Assembly (NCBI GenBank): GCA_030019445.1
Contig: JASEEU010000004.1
Location: 101,401 to 165,400 of the forward strand
Length of the DNA: 64,000 nucleotides
Direction: 5' to 3'
Source of the DNA: Anaerosomatales bacterium
Lineage (GTDB): Bacteria; Actinomycetota; Coriobacteriia; Anaerosomatales; Anaerosomataceae
Both the position numbers and the translations under genes were made by a program. Below, one piece after another: positions 8,706 to 19,568 of the stretch. The notes beneath the pieces were generated by a model, which was given only the letters and a program-made list of their open reading frames with translations, searched no databases and was not told the DNA's origin. Every line of letters begins with the position of its first letter. The stretch's first letter is position 1.

Positions 8706-9224
8706 TCAGCCGTTCGGTGGCTCCACGACGCGTTCCATCAGCAGGCCGTCGCGCCACGTGCCGTCTCCCGTGCGCTCGTAGCGGCGCATGACGCCGACGC
8801 GGCGGAAGCCTGCCTTCTCGTACGCGCGGATCGCGCGGGCGTTGTCGGCGGCGGGGTCGAGCGTGAAGCGATGGTGCCCCCGCTCGGTGGCGAGCGCGTC
8901 CATGACGAGCGTGAGCGCCCGGGGGCCGATGCCCCTGCCCACCGCGTCGGCGAAGAGCGTGATGTCGAGCTGGGCGTGCCGGTAGTAGGGATCGTCCTCC
9001 TCGGTCACGATCAGCACGCCGACGACCCTGCCGCCCGCCTCGATGACATGCGCCGCCGTCGCGGGATCCGTGAGCCAGCGGGCTATCTCCCCGGCGTCCT
9101 CGGTCCACCACGGGGATGCGATCGGGTCGGTCGATATCCGGCGCGCGAGCTCGACCGCGCGGTCCGCGGGGAGCGGGCGCAGCGCGAGATCGCCTTCGGC
9201 GAGCAGTTCGAACGGGGCGCCCAC
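8706..9224 (-). CDS. GNAT family N-acetyltransferase
   Basis: The protein has 172 residues. It is a single GNAT domain with the acetyl-CoA pyrophosphate loop RGIGPRALTLVMD and the NARAIRAYEKAGFRRVGV strand-helix typical of motif B. The layout with TDPIASPWWTED near the start resembles AAC(6')-type and ribosomal-protein acetyltransferases. The substrate cannot be told. The GTG at 9222-9224 fits with GGAGGAG 5 nt upstream, where longer in-frame starts would overlap the divergent apgM gene. The C-terminus (DGLLMERVVEPPNG) is intact. Confidence 0.85.
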   Translation of the reverse strand: MGAPFELLAEGDLALRPLPADRAVELARRISTDPIASPWWTEDAGEIARWLTDPATAAHVIEAGGRVVGVLIVTEEDDPYYRHAQLDITLFADAVGRGIGPRALTLVMDALATERGHHRFTLDPAADNARAIRAYEKAGFRRVGVMRRYERTGDGTWRDGLLMERVVEPPNG

Positions 9225-9294
9225 GGCGTCTCCTCCCGTCTCGACGTGCGGTACTCTGTTGGATGATATCCCCGCGAGAGGCAAGGTGACCCGC

Positions 9295-10482
9295 ATGAAG
9301 CACGTCGTGCTGATCTGTGACGGCGCCGCCGGCTGGCCCCTGCCGGAGCTCGGTGGCATGACGACGCTCGAGGCGGCCCAGACGCCGCATCTGGATGCGA
9401 TGGCGGCCGCCGGGCTCGTGGGGATGGCGCAGACCGTGCCTCCCGGCACCGAGCCGTCCTCCTCGGCCGCATGCACATCGATCCTCGGCTACGATCCGGT
9501 GCGCGACGCGGTCGGTCGCGGCGCTATCGAGGCGGCGAGCATGGGTATCACGCTCGCGCCGGACGAGGTGGCGCTGCGCGTGAACCTCGTGGCGATCCGG
9601 GACGGGCTCATGGCGTCGTACTCCTGCGGGCACATCACCACCGAGGAGTCGCGCGCGATCGTGGCGGACCTGCAGATGGCGCTCGGTGACGAGACCTCCA
9701 CGTTCCATCCGGGCGTCGCGTACCGGCACATCCTCGTCGTGCGCGGCCACACCGGGCTGACCGACCTCGGCTACACGCCGCCGCACGACATCTCCGACAA
9801 GCCGGTCGATGGCGAGTACCCGCGGGGGGAGGGCGCTTGGGTGCTGCTGGACCTGATGGAACGCGCGCGTCCGGTGCTCGCCGCCTCGGCGGCCAACCGC
9901 GCCCGCGCCGCGCGCGGGGAGGTGGCGGCGACCGATATCTGGCCGTTCTGGCCGGGCGTGGCGGCCGGCGGGCTCGTTCCCTTCTCGGAGAAGTGGGGCC
10001 TTGGCGCGGCGATGACGTCAGGCGTCGACCTCCTCAACGGGCTCGCGGTGCTCCTGGGAATCGACCGGCTCGACATCGAGGGCGTGACGGATGGCCACGA
10101 CAACGACTATGCGGCGCAGGCCGAGGGCGCGATCGCGGCGCTCGGCGACCACGACCTCGTGGTCGTGCACGTCGAGTCGCCCGATGAGGAGGGCCACGCG
10201 GGCGACGCGGCGGGCAAAGTGGCGGCGATCGAGGCCATAGACCGCGAGATCGCGGCGCGCCTGCGCGAGCTGCGCGATGTCCGCATCCTGGCGATGCCTG
10301 ACCACCCCACGCCGGTCGCGCTCAAGACGCACGTGGGGGAGGCCGTGCCGTTCGTGTTGTGGGGGCCGGGCGTGCCGCCTTCGGGCGCCGCCGGCTTCAA
10401 CGAGACGGCATGCTCGGCGGGCATGCCCGTCGATCCCGGGCACGAGGTCATGCGCCTGCTCGTCCACGGTCCGGGAGCCTAG
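9295..10482 (+). CDS. apgM: 2,3-bisphosphoglycerate-independent phosphoglycerate mutase, archaeal type
   Basis: The protein has 395 residues. It interconverts 3- and 2-phosphoglycerate in glycolysis and gluconeogenesis without 2,3-BPG, using two metal ions. It belongs to the alkaline phosphatase superfamily. Visible motifs are VLICDGAAGWP (metal Asp), the SSSAACTSILGYDP region holding the nucleophilic Ser, VTDGHDNDY, VHVESPDEEGHAGD and MPDHPTPVALKTH (metal ligands). The length fits the ApgM family rather than the 510-residue GpmI. MKHVVLICDG at 9295 begins the conserved core, and upstream in-frame codons belong to the divergent acetyltransferase region. Confidence 0.92.
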   Translation: MKHVVLICDGAAGWPLPELGGMTTLEAAQTPHLDAMAAAGLVGMAQTVPPGTEPSSSAACTSILGYDPVRDAVGRGAIEAASMGITLAPDEVALRVNLVAIRDGLMASYSCGHITTEESRAIVADLQMALGDETSTFHPGVAYRHILVVRGHTGLTDLGYTPPHDISDKPVDGEYPRGEGAWVLLDLMERARPVLAASAANRARAARGEVAATDIWPFWPGVAAGGLVPFSEKWGLGAAMTSGVDLLNGLAVLLGIDRLDIEGVTDGHDNDYAAQAEGAIAALGDHDLVVVHVESPDEEGHAGDAAGKVAAIEAIDREIAARLRELRDVRILAMPDHPTPVALKTHVGEAVPFVLWGPGVPPSGAAGFNETACSAGMPVDPGHEVMRLLVHGPGA

Positions 10483-10573
10483 GCGGGGCGTCGCGCCGGA
10501 GTGATCGAGCGCGTGCGAGGTCCATGCTCCGGGTATCTCCTCTCCGTGAGTGCCCCGACCCGGGAGTGACGCC

Positions 10574-11389
10574 ATGCCGCATGCCATCTGGAACGGCTCC
10601 GTGAGCTTCGGTCTCGTGACCGTGCCCGTCTCCCTGCACGCCGCCGAGGAGCGCAATGACCTCACGTTCAAGCTGCTCGACAGCCGCAACATGGCGCCTG
10701 TCAAGCAGGAGCGGGTGAACTCGGTCACCGGCGACCCGGTCCCGTGGGAGGAGGTCGTCAAAGGCTACGAGTACGAGACGGGCCGCTACGTGGTGGTCAC
10801 CGACGAGGACTTCCGCGCCGCCGATGTCGAAGCGACGCAGACCATCGACGTGCTCGCCATGGTGCATGCCGAGACGATCCCGCTCACCTACTACGACAAG
10901 CCCTACTACCTCGTGCCGGCCACCAAGGCGGCCCGGAAGCCCTACGCGCTGCTGCGCGCGGCGCTCGTCGATTCCGGCTACGTGGGCGTCGCGAGCGTCG
11001 TCATCCGCACGAGGCAGCACCTTGCGGCCCTCGTCGTTCGCGGCGACGCGCTCGTCCTCGACCTGCTGCGCTGGCCGCACGAGTTGCGCGGGACCGACGA
11101 CCTCGACATCCCCGGCACCGACCTCGATGAGCTCGGCGTGACCGACAAGGAGGTGGCGCTCGCCGGTCAGCTTGTGGACGCGCTCGCGACGGAATGGGAG
11201 CCGGAGCGCTACGTCGACACCTATCGCCAGCGGCTCCTCGCGCTCATCGAGCGGAAGGTGGAGACGGGGACGGTGGAGGCACCGCCGGAGCCAGCCGAGC
11301 GGCCCGAGCAGCCCGGAGAGCTCGTCGACATGACGGAGCTGCTCAAACGCAGCCTCGAGAAGGCTTCCGCGGATGCGAAGGGCGCCTGA
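10574..11389 (+). CDS. ku: Non-homologous end-joining protein Ku
   Basis: The protein has 271 residues. Bacterial Ku forms a homodimeric ring around DNA ends and recruits LigD. The start MPHAIWNGSVSFGLVTVPV and the core motifs YYDKPYYLVP and LVLDLLRWPHEL are diagnostic. A variable C-terminal tail (TEAPPEPAERPEQPGE-like, acidic/Pro-rich) ends near residue 271. A GTG at 10550 would add 8 residues, but the ATG at 10574 matches the family start. ligD follows after 3 nt, so the two are co-transcribed. Confidence 0.97.
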   Translation: MPHAIWNGSVSFGLVTVPVSLHAAEERNDLTFKLLDSRNMAPVKQERVNSVTGDPVPWEEVVKGYEYETGRYVVVTDEDFRAADVEATQTIDVLAMVHAETIPLTYYDKPYYLVPATKAARKPYALLRAALVDSGYVGVASVVIRTRQHLAALVVRGDALVLDLLRWPHELRGTDDLDIPGTDLDELGVTDKEVALAGQLVDALATEWEPERYVDTYRQRLLALIERKVETGTVEAPPEPAERPEQPGELVDMTELLKRSLEKASADAKGA

Positions 11390-11392
11390 GCG

Positions 11393-13906
11393 ATGGGGCT
11401 TGAGGAGTACGACGCCAAGCGCGACTTCGACAAGACGCCCGAGCCGAGCGGCGGCACACCGGGCGAAGGCCGGCCGATCTTCGTCGTGCAGAAGCACGAC
11501 GCGAGCCGGCTGCACTACGACTTCCGGTTGCAGGTCGGCGACGTGCTCGCCAGCTGGGCGGTGCCCAAGGGGCCGAGCCTCGATCCCGCCCAGAAGCGCC
11601 TGGCCGTCCACGTGGAGGACCATCCGCTCGACTACGCGGGATTCGAGGGCGTGATCCCGCGGGGCGAGTACGGCGGCGGCACCGTCATGGTGTGGGACCG
11701 GGGCACCTACGAGCCGCGCAACGGCGACCCGGCAGAGGCGATCGACGGCGGCGAGATCAAGGTCGAACTGCACGGCGAGAAGCTCACGGGCGGATTCGTG
11801 CTCGTCCACATGAAGGGCCGCGACGGCAAGGACGGTCGCGAGAACTGGCTGCTCATCAAGGAGCGCGACGAGCACGTGCGCGAGGACGGAGACGTGCTTG
11901 CCGAGAAGCCCGATTCGGCGCTGAGCGGGCGCTCGATGGCCGAGATCGAGGCCGATGGCGAGGAATCGGGCGACGAGTCGGCCGGGGAGGACGAGGATGC
12001 CGACCCGTCCTCGGTTCCCGGCGCCCGCGCGGCGCCGGCGCCGGAGCGGATCGACCCCGAGCTTGCCCGCCTCACCTCGACGCCACCCGAGGGCGAGGGG
12101 TGGCTGCACGAGATCAAGCTCGACGGCTATCGGACGCTCATCCACGTGAGCGACGGGCGGGCGCGCTTCTACACGCGTAGCGGCGCGGAGTGGACGGATC
12201 GCTTCTCGGCGCTCGTCGCTGACGCGGCCGCGCTGCCCGTCGGGGAGGCGTGGCTCGACGGGGAAGTCGTCGTCGTGCGCTCCGACGGGTCGACATCGTT
12301 CGGTGCTCTGCAGGCCGAGCTCGCGCGCGGGCGCGACGCCGACCTGCGCTGCTTCGCGTTCGACCTCCTCTACCTCGACGGCTACGACCTGCGCGACGCG
12401 CCGCTCATCGAGCGGAAGCGGCTGCTGGCGCGCGTGCTCGGCGCCGGTCGCGGGCGGATCAGCTACCTCGACCACGTGCGCGGGCAGGGCCCGGGATTCC
12501 TCGAGGCCGCGTGCGTGCACGCGCTCGAAGGTTCGATCAGCAAGCGGGTCGACGCACCGTACCGCGCGGGGCGAGGCGGCGACTGGCGCAAGCACAAATG
12601 CCGCACGCGCGAGGAGTTCGCGGTGATCGGCTTCACCGAGCCCTCGAGCGGCGGCGCGGGGCTCGGCGCGCTCGCGCTCGCGAGCGCATCGCCGTCGGGC
12701 GCGCTCGCCTATGCGGGGCGCGTCGGCACGGGCTGGGACGACGAGGAGTCCCGCAAGCTGCGCACGACGCTCGAGGAGCGCGAGGCCGCCGAGCCGGTGG
12801 TCGAGGTGCCGGATGCCGAGGCGCGGGGCGTGCGATGGGTCCGCCCGGAGCTCACGGTGGACGTCGAGTTCGCCGAGTGGACCGACGCAGGCCGATTGCG
12901 GCATCCCGCGTACGTCGGCATGCACGGTGCGGCACCGGTGGGCGCGGGCCCATCCTCCGATCCGCCGGGGGGGAGCGGAGCGGACGCGAGCGGCGAGAGC
13001 GACGATGCCGAAGCGCGGGTCGCCGGCGTGCGCCTGACGCATCCGGACCGCGTCCTCTTCGCCGAGCAGGGCATCACCAAGCGACAGCTCGCTGAGTACT
13101 ACGAGCAGGTCGCCGAGCACGTCTTACCGCACCTGCGCGGCCGCCCGCTCGTGCTCGTCCGCTGCCCCCAAGGCGCCGACGGGTCGTGTTTCTACCAGAA
13201 AGACGTCTCACAGGGATTCCCGTCGAGCGTGGGGCGCCTCGAGGTCAGCCACGAAGAGGGCCCGGTCCGCTACGCGCTCGTCGACGACCTTGAGGGCCTG
13301 CTCGCGCTCGTGCAGCTCGGGGTGCTGGAGATACACACGTGGGGCGCGCCCGCCGCGGACATCGAACGCCCCGACCGGCTCACGTTCGACCTGGACCCGG
13401 GACCCGACGTAGCATGGAGCGCCGTCGTCGACGCGGCGCTCGACGTCCGCGCCCGGCTCGAGGTGCTCGGCCTGGACGCGTTCGCCAAGACCACCGGCGG
13501 CAAGGGGCTGCACGTCGTGACGCCGATCGCGCCGGACCGCGGGTGGGGCGAGGCGCGCGATCTCGCGCGGGCCGTCGTGGAGGCGATCGCCGCCGAGAAG
13601 CCCGAGCGCTACACCACCAACCCGCGCAAGGAACGGCGGGGCGGCAAGGTGTTCCTCGACTACATCCGTAACACGCGCGGAGCGACGGCGGTGGCCGCAT
13701 ACTCGACGCGCGCCAAGCCGGGTGCGACGGTCTCGTTCCCGGTGCGGTGGGACGAGATCGAGGCGGGCGTGCGGTCCGACGGGTACACCGTGCGCAACAC
13801 GCCGTACCGTCTGCGGGCGCTCGGCACAGACCCCTGGGTCGGCTACGAGGATGCGCGCGTGACGGTCACGGACGCCATGCTGCGTGAAGCCGGCGTCGGG
13901 GTCTGA
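11393..13906 (+). CDS. ligD: Multifunctional DNA ligase D (phosphoesterase-ligase-polymerase)
   Basis: The protein has 837 residues. Domains in order: a 3'-phosphoesterase (about 25-185, H35, H41 and D43 in HDASRLHYDFRL), an ATP-dependent ligase (about 220-520, catalytic K242 in EIKLDGYR, then DGEVVV and SISKRVDAPYR) and a primase-like polymerase (about 555-835, metal Asp residues in FDLDPGPD and KTTGGKGLHVV). The PE-Lig-Pol order matches Pseudomonas rather than Mycobacterium (Pol-PE-Lig). It fills gaps, trims 3' ends and seals double-strand breaks held by Ku. Two acidic, Gly/Ser-rich linkers join the domains. The ATG lies 3 nt after ku. Confidence 0.95.
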   Translation: MGLEEYDAKRDFDKTPEPSGGTPGEGRPIFVVQKHDASRLHYDFRLQVGDVLASWAVPKGPSLDPAQKRLAVHVEDHPLDYAGFEGVIPRGEYGGGTVMVWDRGTYEPRNGDPAEAIDGGEIKVELHGEKLTGGFVLVHMKGRDGKDGRENWLLIKERDEHVREDGDVLAEKPDSALSGRSMAEIEADGEESGDESAGEDEDADPSSVPGARAAPAPERIDPELARLTSTPPEGEGWLHEIKLDGYRTLIHVSDGRARFYTRSGAEWTDRFSALVADAAALPVGEAWLDGEVVVVRSDGSTSFGALQAELARGRDADLRCFAFDLLYLDGYDLRDAPLIERKRLLARVLGAGRGRISYLDHVRGQGPGFLEAACVHALEGSISKRVDAPYRAGRGGDWRKHKCRTREEFAVIGFTEPSSGGAGLGALALASASPSGALAYAGRVGTGWDDEESRKLRTTLEEREAAEPVVEVPDAEARGVRWVRPELTVDVEFAEWTDAGRLRHPAYVGMHGAAPVGAGPSSDPPGGSGADASGESDDAEARVAGVRLTHPDRVLFAEQGITKRQLAEYYEQVAEHVLPHLRGRPLVLVRCPQGADGSCFYQKDVSQGFPSSVGRLEVSHEEGPVRYALVDDLEGLLALVQLGVLEIHTWGAPAADIERPDRLTFDLDPGPDVAWSAVVDAALDVRARLEVLGLDAFAKTTGGKGLHVVTPIAPDRGWGEARDLARAVVEAIAAEKPERYTTNPRKERRGGKVFLDYIRNTRGATAVAAYSTRAKPGATVSFPVRWDEIEAGVRSDGYTVRNTPYRLRALGTDPWVGYEDARVTVTDAMLREAGVGV

Positions 13907-13907
13907 G

Positions 13908-15697
13908 TCACTCCTCGGCGAACTGCGCGGCGTGCAGGCGGGCGAAGATGCCGTCTTCCGCGAGCAGCCCGGCGTACGTGCCTTGCTCGGCGATGACGCC
14001 GTCGTCGATCACCACGATGCGGTCGGCCGAGCGGATCGTCGAGAGGCGGTGCGCTATCACGAGCGCCGTGCGGTCCGCAAGCACCTCGGAGAGCGCCTGC
14101 TGGATCAGCAGCTCCGTGCGGGTGTCTACCGAGGAGGTCGCTTCGTCCAGGATGAGCAGCGCTGGGTCGGCGAGCACGGCGCGCGCGAATGAGAGCAGCT
14201 GCCGCTGTCCGACCGAGAGCGTGGAGCCCCGCTCGCCGATCCGGGTGTCGAAGCCGTCGGGGAGCCGTTCGATGAAGTCGGTCGCACGGGCGACGTCGGC
14301 GGCGGCGCGGACCTCGGCGTCGGAGGCGTCCAGGCGCCCGTAGCGGATGTTCTCGGCCACCGTGCCGCTGAACAGGAACGGGTCTTGGAGGACGACGCCG
14401 AGATTGGCGCGGAGAGAGGCGAGTGTGATCTCGCGCAGGTCGTGCCCGTCGAGCGTCACGCGGCCTTCGGTGGGGTCGTAGAAGCGCGCGATGAGGTTGG
14501 CGAGCGTCGTCTTGCCGGCGCCGGTGGCCCCGACGATGGCGATGGTCTCGCCGGGCTCGATGGCGAGGTCGACGTCATGCAGGACGACCGGCCCGTCGCC
14601 GTAGTGGAACGAGACGCCCTCGAACGCCACGGCGCCCGTCACGCGGCCGATCGCGACGGCGTCGGGGGCGTCGGTCACCTCGGACTCGGTGTCCATGAGC
14701 GCGAAGACGCGCTCGCTGCCGGCGAGCGCCGCCTGCGTCTCGGCATACAGGCCCGAGAGCTGCGTCACGCCGTTGAAGAACGAGCGGGCGTAGTTGAAGA
14801 AGGCGACCACGACGCCGATGGTGACCAGGTCGCGCGCCGCCATGAAGCCTCCGAGGCCGGCGATGAGCGCGGTGGCGCTGGCCGAGATGACCGCGAGCGC
14901 CGGAGAGAACGCCGAGGAGACCGCCGAGGCGGTCACGTTGGCGTCGCGGTTGAGCGCGTTGCGCTGCTCGAACGCCGAGCGGTTCCGCCCCGTGCGGACG
15001 TAGGCCTGCGCGACCTTGATGCCGGCGAGCTCCTCGGCAAGCGTCGAGGAGACGTCGCCGATCGACTCCTGCCGCCGGCGGAACGCGCGGCGCGCTACGA
15101 GGCCGAACAGCCGCGTTGTGCCGATCATGACCGGGACGACCGCGACCGTGGCGAGCGCGAGACGCCAGTCCACGAGCAGCATGCCGGTGAGCGTGGCGGC
15201 CACGCCGAGCCCGGCGCCGATCACGCGGCGAAAGCCCTGCGCCAGGAAGCGGTTGATCTGCTCGATGTCGTTGATGAGCCGGCTCATCAGATCGCCGGAC
15301 TCGGTACGCTCGAAGAACGCGACCGAGAGTCGTTGCACGGCCGCGAACACGTCCTCGCGGACGTCGTAGAGCGCCTTCTGGCCGACGATCCCCAGCTCGA
15401 GGATCTGCATGCGCTGCGACCACCACCCCGCGATGGACGAGACGATGAGCGCGGCGACCGGCAGCGTGAGCGCGCCGGCGTCACGTCCGGCGTCGCGCGC
15501 CGCGACCGCGGTGTCGACGACCCAGCCGATGATGGCGGGGCCGGCCGATGAGTTCGCCGCCGAGAAGACCACCCAGAACACGGCGAACGCGAGCTGTCCG
15601 CGATGCGCTGACAGGTACCGCGTGAGGCGCCTGAGCGTCGGCCACGCGGCGGCGGGACGCTCCTTCTTGGCGAGCGATCGGAGGGAGGCGCGAGCCA

Positions 15698-15698
<1 letters not shown>
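13908..15698 (-). CDS. ABC exporter, fused membrane-ATPase half-transporter (second subunit)
   Basis: The protein has 596 residues. Six membrane helices (about 40-330) precede an ATPase domain with Walker A GATGAGKTT, Q-loop VVLQDPFLFSG, signature TLSVGQRQLL, Walker B LLILDEATSSVD and the H-loop in VIAHRLSTI. The signature is LSVGQ rather than LSGGQ. It overlaps the upstream exporter gene by 1 nt (TGATG), so the two half-transporters probably form a heterodimer of the multidrug or lipid export type. The substrate is unknown. The start at 15698 is set by this translational coupling. Confidence 0.92.
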
Positions 15699-17479
<1,781 letters not shown>

Positions 17480-17521
17480 GACCATCCCCGGGGAGCGGAA
17501 CTCGTGTGACCAGGATAGCGC

Positions 17522-17547
17522 AGCGGGCCGCCGGGAGGCGGCCCGCT
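17522..17547 (-). terminator. Perfect 11-bp hairpin between SHOCT gene and ABC exporter
   Basis: AGCGGGCCGCC and GGCGGCCCGCT pair perfectly with a 4-nt loop. There is no T-run on either strand. It sits between two minus-strand genes, downstream of the SHOCT gene, and probably separates them transcriptionally. Confidence 0.55.
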
Positions 17548-17563
17548 CGGGGAGGGAGAGGGT

Positions 17564-17592
17564 GGCCGGGACCTGAGGGGGAGGTCCCGGCC
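17564..17592 (-). terminator. Second perfect 11-bp hairpin after the SHOCT gene
   Basis: GGCCGGGACCT and AGGTCCCGGCC pair perfectly with a 7-nt loop, 16 nt from the other hairpin. The T-run is absent. Two strong stems in tandem suggest a terminator or insulator. Confidence 0.55.
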
Positions 17593-17608
17593 CGCGCAGG
17601 AGAGGGGG

Positions 17609-17932
17609 TCAGCTTCTGAGAGCCTCGGCGATCGTCGTGTACTGCTCGGCGTCGATCTCGCCCCTGGCGAGGCGCTCCCGGGCGATGCGCAGCGCCTCGT
17701 CCATCGCCGGGGTGGTTCGCGTCCCGGTATCGATCGGAACCGCGCCGGACGTCGTGCGGCTCCGGCGCGTCACGGCCCACACGACGAGCGCGATGACGAC
17801 CGCGAGCACCACCAGGAAGCCGACCGCCACGACGATCCCGCCGAAGGGGAAGCCTTCGACCGCGCGTTCCGCGAGAGGTCGGCCCATCCGCCCGTACGGG
17901 CTGAGGCGTCCTACCTGTGCGAGTGCGTCCAT
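17609..17932 (-). CDS. Small membrane protein with C-terminal SHOCT domain
   Basis: The protein has 107 residues. One membrane helix (about 30-53, IVVAVGFLVVLAVVIALVVW) is followed by a basic stretch and a C-terminal SHOCT motif (EALRIARERLARGEIDAEQY). SHOCT is a short two-helix motif found at the ends of many bacterial membrane and oligomerising proteins. Its function is unknown. AAGGAG lies at proper distance before the ATG at 17932. The gene is isolated by strong hairpins downstream. Confidence 0.8.
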   Translation of the reverse strand: MDALAQVGRLSPYGRMGRPLAERAVEGFPFGGIVVAVGFLVVLAVVIALVVWAVTRRSRTTSGAVPIDTGTRTTPAMDEALRIARERLARGEIDAEQYTTIAEALRS

Positions 17933-18018
17933 GCTCTGCTCCTTTCAGGCTTGCCTGTAAGGAGTGTGCCGTGCGCGTATGGACCGCCCGTGACCGCGGT
18001 GTGCAGAAGTGATGGAGG

Positions 18019-19020
18019 TCAGGCCTCGCCGAGCGGCTCCTCGGCGGCGAGCGCGACCTCGGCGACCGGCATCGGGGCGGGGAGCTCCGCGGGGCGCGTC
18101 GGCGCGGTCGTGGTGAGCGCGACGCCGGAGACGATGACGACCATGCCCGCCAGCACCCACCCGTCCACGGGCTCGGGGGGCACAAGGCCGAGGGTGCCGG
18201 CGGTCCAGCCGAGGAAGACGGCGATGACCGGGTTCACGTAGGCGTACGTCATGACCTTGGACGCGGGCGCATTGCGCAGCAGCCAGACGAACGCGGTGAA
18301 CGCCACGCAGGAGCCCATGACGCTCAGGTAGGCGAGCGCGCCGACGCCCTTGGCGGTGAGGGTGACCTCTGGCCACTCGCCGGCGATCGTCCCGATGACG
18401 AGCAGGATCGATCCCGCGGTGAGCATCTCGTAGCCGGTCGCGACGAGCGCGTCGGTCTTGATGGGCTTGCGCTTGCTGATGATCGAGCCGGTGGTCCAGA
18501 GCCATGTGCCGAGGATCTGAAGCCCGACGCCGACGAGCTCCGCGGGCGTGCCGTGGATGCCGGTCAGACGCGGCGCAAGCAGGATGCCGAGACCGGCGAA
18601 GCCGACCACGAGACCCAGGTAGCCGCGCGCCGAGGGTCGGTCCATGCCCGGGACGACCGACTCGGCGAGCGCGACCCACAGCGGCAGCAACGCCACGATG
18701 AGCGCGGCGAGCCCGGAGGGGATGGTCCGCTCGGCCAGGAAGGTGAAGTACATCCCGCCGCACAGCAGGAAGATGCCGACGGTAGCGACGATGCGGTACT
18801 CGGAGAGCGGGATGCGGAGCCGGCGGCCGCGGAGGCGGGCGAAACCGAGCATCAGCAGTCCGGCGGGCACGAGGCGCAGCCCCGCGAAGAGCGAGGGGGG
18901 CAGCGCAGCATCGAGACCGACGCGGATGCCGAGGTAGGTCGAGCCCCAGACGACGTAGAGCGCGGCAAATGCGACGACGAGTTTGACCTTGTGCGGCCAG
19001 TTGAGCGGATTCAGCGACAT
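18019..19020 (-). CDS. EamA/DMT family transporter
   Basis: The protein has 333 residues with about ten membrane helices in two EamA repeats. The first contains [17 protein letters not shown] and ends near residue 145. The second (about 160-300) includes [15 protein letters not shown] and [18 protein letters not shown], the typical C-terminal EamA signature. The family exports amino acids and other small metabolites, and the substrate is unknown. The ATG has GGAGGAG upstream. The gene is divergent from the Nudix gene. Confidence 0.9.
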   Translation of the reverse strand: MSLNPLNWPHKVKLVVAFAALYVVWGSTYLGIRVGLDAALPPSLFAGLRLVPAGLLMLGFARLRGRRLRIPLSEYRIVATVGIFLLCGGMYFTFLAERTIPSGLAALIVALLPLWVALAESVVPGMDRPSARGYLGLVVGFAGLGILLAPRLTGIHGTPAELVGVGLQILGTWLWTTGSIISKRKPIKTDALVATGYEMLTAGSILLVIGTIAGEWPEVTLTAKGVGALAYLSVMGSCVAFTAFVWLLRNAPASKVMTYAYVNPVIAVFLGWTAGTLGLVPPEPVDGWVLAGMVVIVSGVALTTTAPTRPAELPAPMPVAEVALAAEEPLGEA

Positions 19021-19112
19021 TCGGTCTCCTCCGAGGTCAGGTCATGCCAGGGTACTCCTGCGCGCGCGGGGCAGGAAGAGGGCAGTCGCGACCGCTTCCC
19101 GCATCGCGGGGG

Positions 19113-19118
19113 TACACT
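19113..19118 (+). promoter_or_regulatory. -10 element, predicted leaderless start of Nudix gene
   Basis: TACACT is followed by 6 nt and the ATG at 19125. No Shine-Dalgarno lies in the gap. There is no clear -35. Confidence 0.45.
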
Positions 19119-19124
19119 GGTGTC

Positions 19125-19568
19125 ATGGCTTCGGGCGATCACGTTCGTCCGGCGGTGACCGCCGATGTCGTCGCGGTGCGCGAAGACGGCGACGGGCGCG
19201 AGGTGCTTCTCATCCGTCGCGGCAACGACCCCTTCCGCGGCCGCTGGGCGCTTCCCGGCGGCTTCCTCGACGCGCTCGAGGTACCGGAGCACGCGGCCCG
19301 TCGGGAACTCGAGGAGGAGACCGGTCTCGGGTGGGTCGGCCCCCTGCGGCTCGTCGGCGTGTATGGCGAGCCGGGCCGCGACCCGCGCGGGTGGACGATC
19401 TCGTGCGCGTACCTCGCCGCAGTGGGTGACGCCGACCTTGCCGTGCGTGGTGGCGATGACGCCGCCGAGGCCGCGTGGCACCGGGTCGACGCGCTCCCTG
19501 ACCTGGCGTTCGACCATGCCGTGATCGTGCGCGACACGCTCGCTCTGCTCGAGGATGACCCGGGATGA
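19125..19568 (+). CDS. Nudix hydrolase
   Basis: The protein has 147 residues. The full Nudix box is present in the segment that starts [12 protein letters not shown] and ends [14 protein letters not shown] (RELEEETGL), matching GX5EX7REUXEEXGU and the Mg-binding Glu residues. Its layout ([19 protein letters not shown]) is like ADP-ribose pyrophosphatases and NrtR-type Nudix domains. The substrate is a nucleoside diphosphate derivative, probably ADP-ribose or similar. There is no DNA-binding domain. The last codons overlap the following CWB2 gene by 4 nt (ATGA). Confidence 0.88.
   Translation: MASGDHVRPAVTADVVAVREDGDGREVLLIRRGNDPFRGRWALPGGFLDALEVPEHAARRELEEETGLGWVGPLRLVGVYGEPGRDPRGWTISCAYLAAVGDADLAVRGGDDAAEAAWHRVDALPDLAFDHAVIVRDTLALLEDDPG

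Noticed and set aside
10448..13120. Long minus-strand open frame (about 890 codons) opposite ku and ligD
   Set aside because: It is a codon-bias shadow of the high-GC plus-strand genes. It has no domain and low-complexity Arg/Ala/His content.
17946..17957. Palindrome CAGGCTTGCCTG upstream of the SHOCT gene as an operator
   Set aside because: Only 12 bp and a single copy, so chance is likely.
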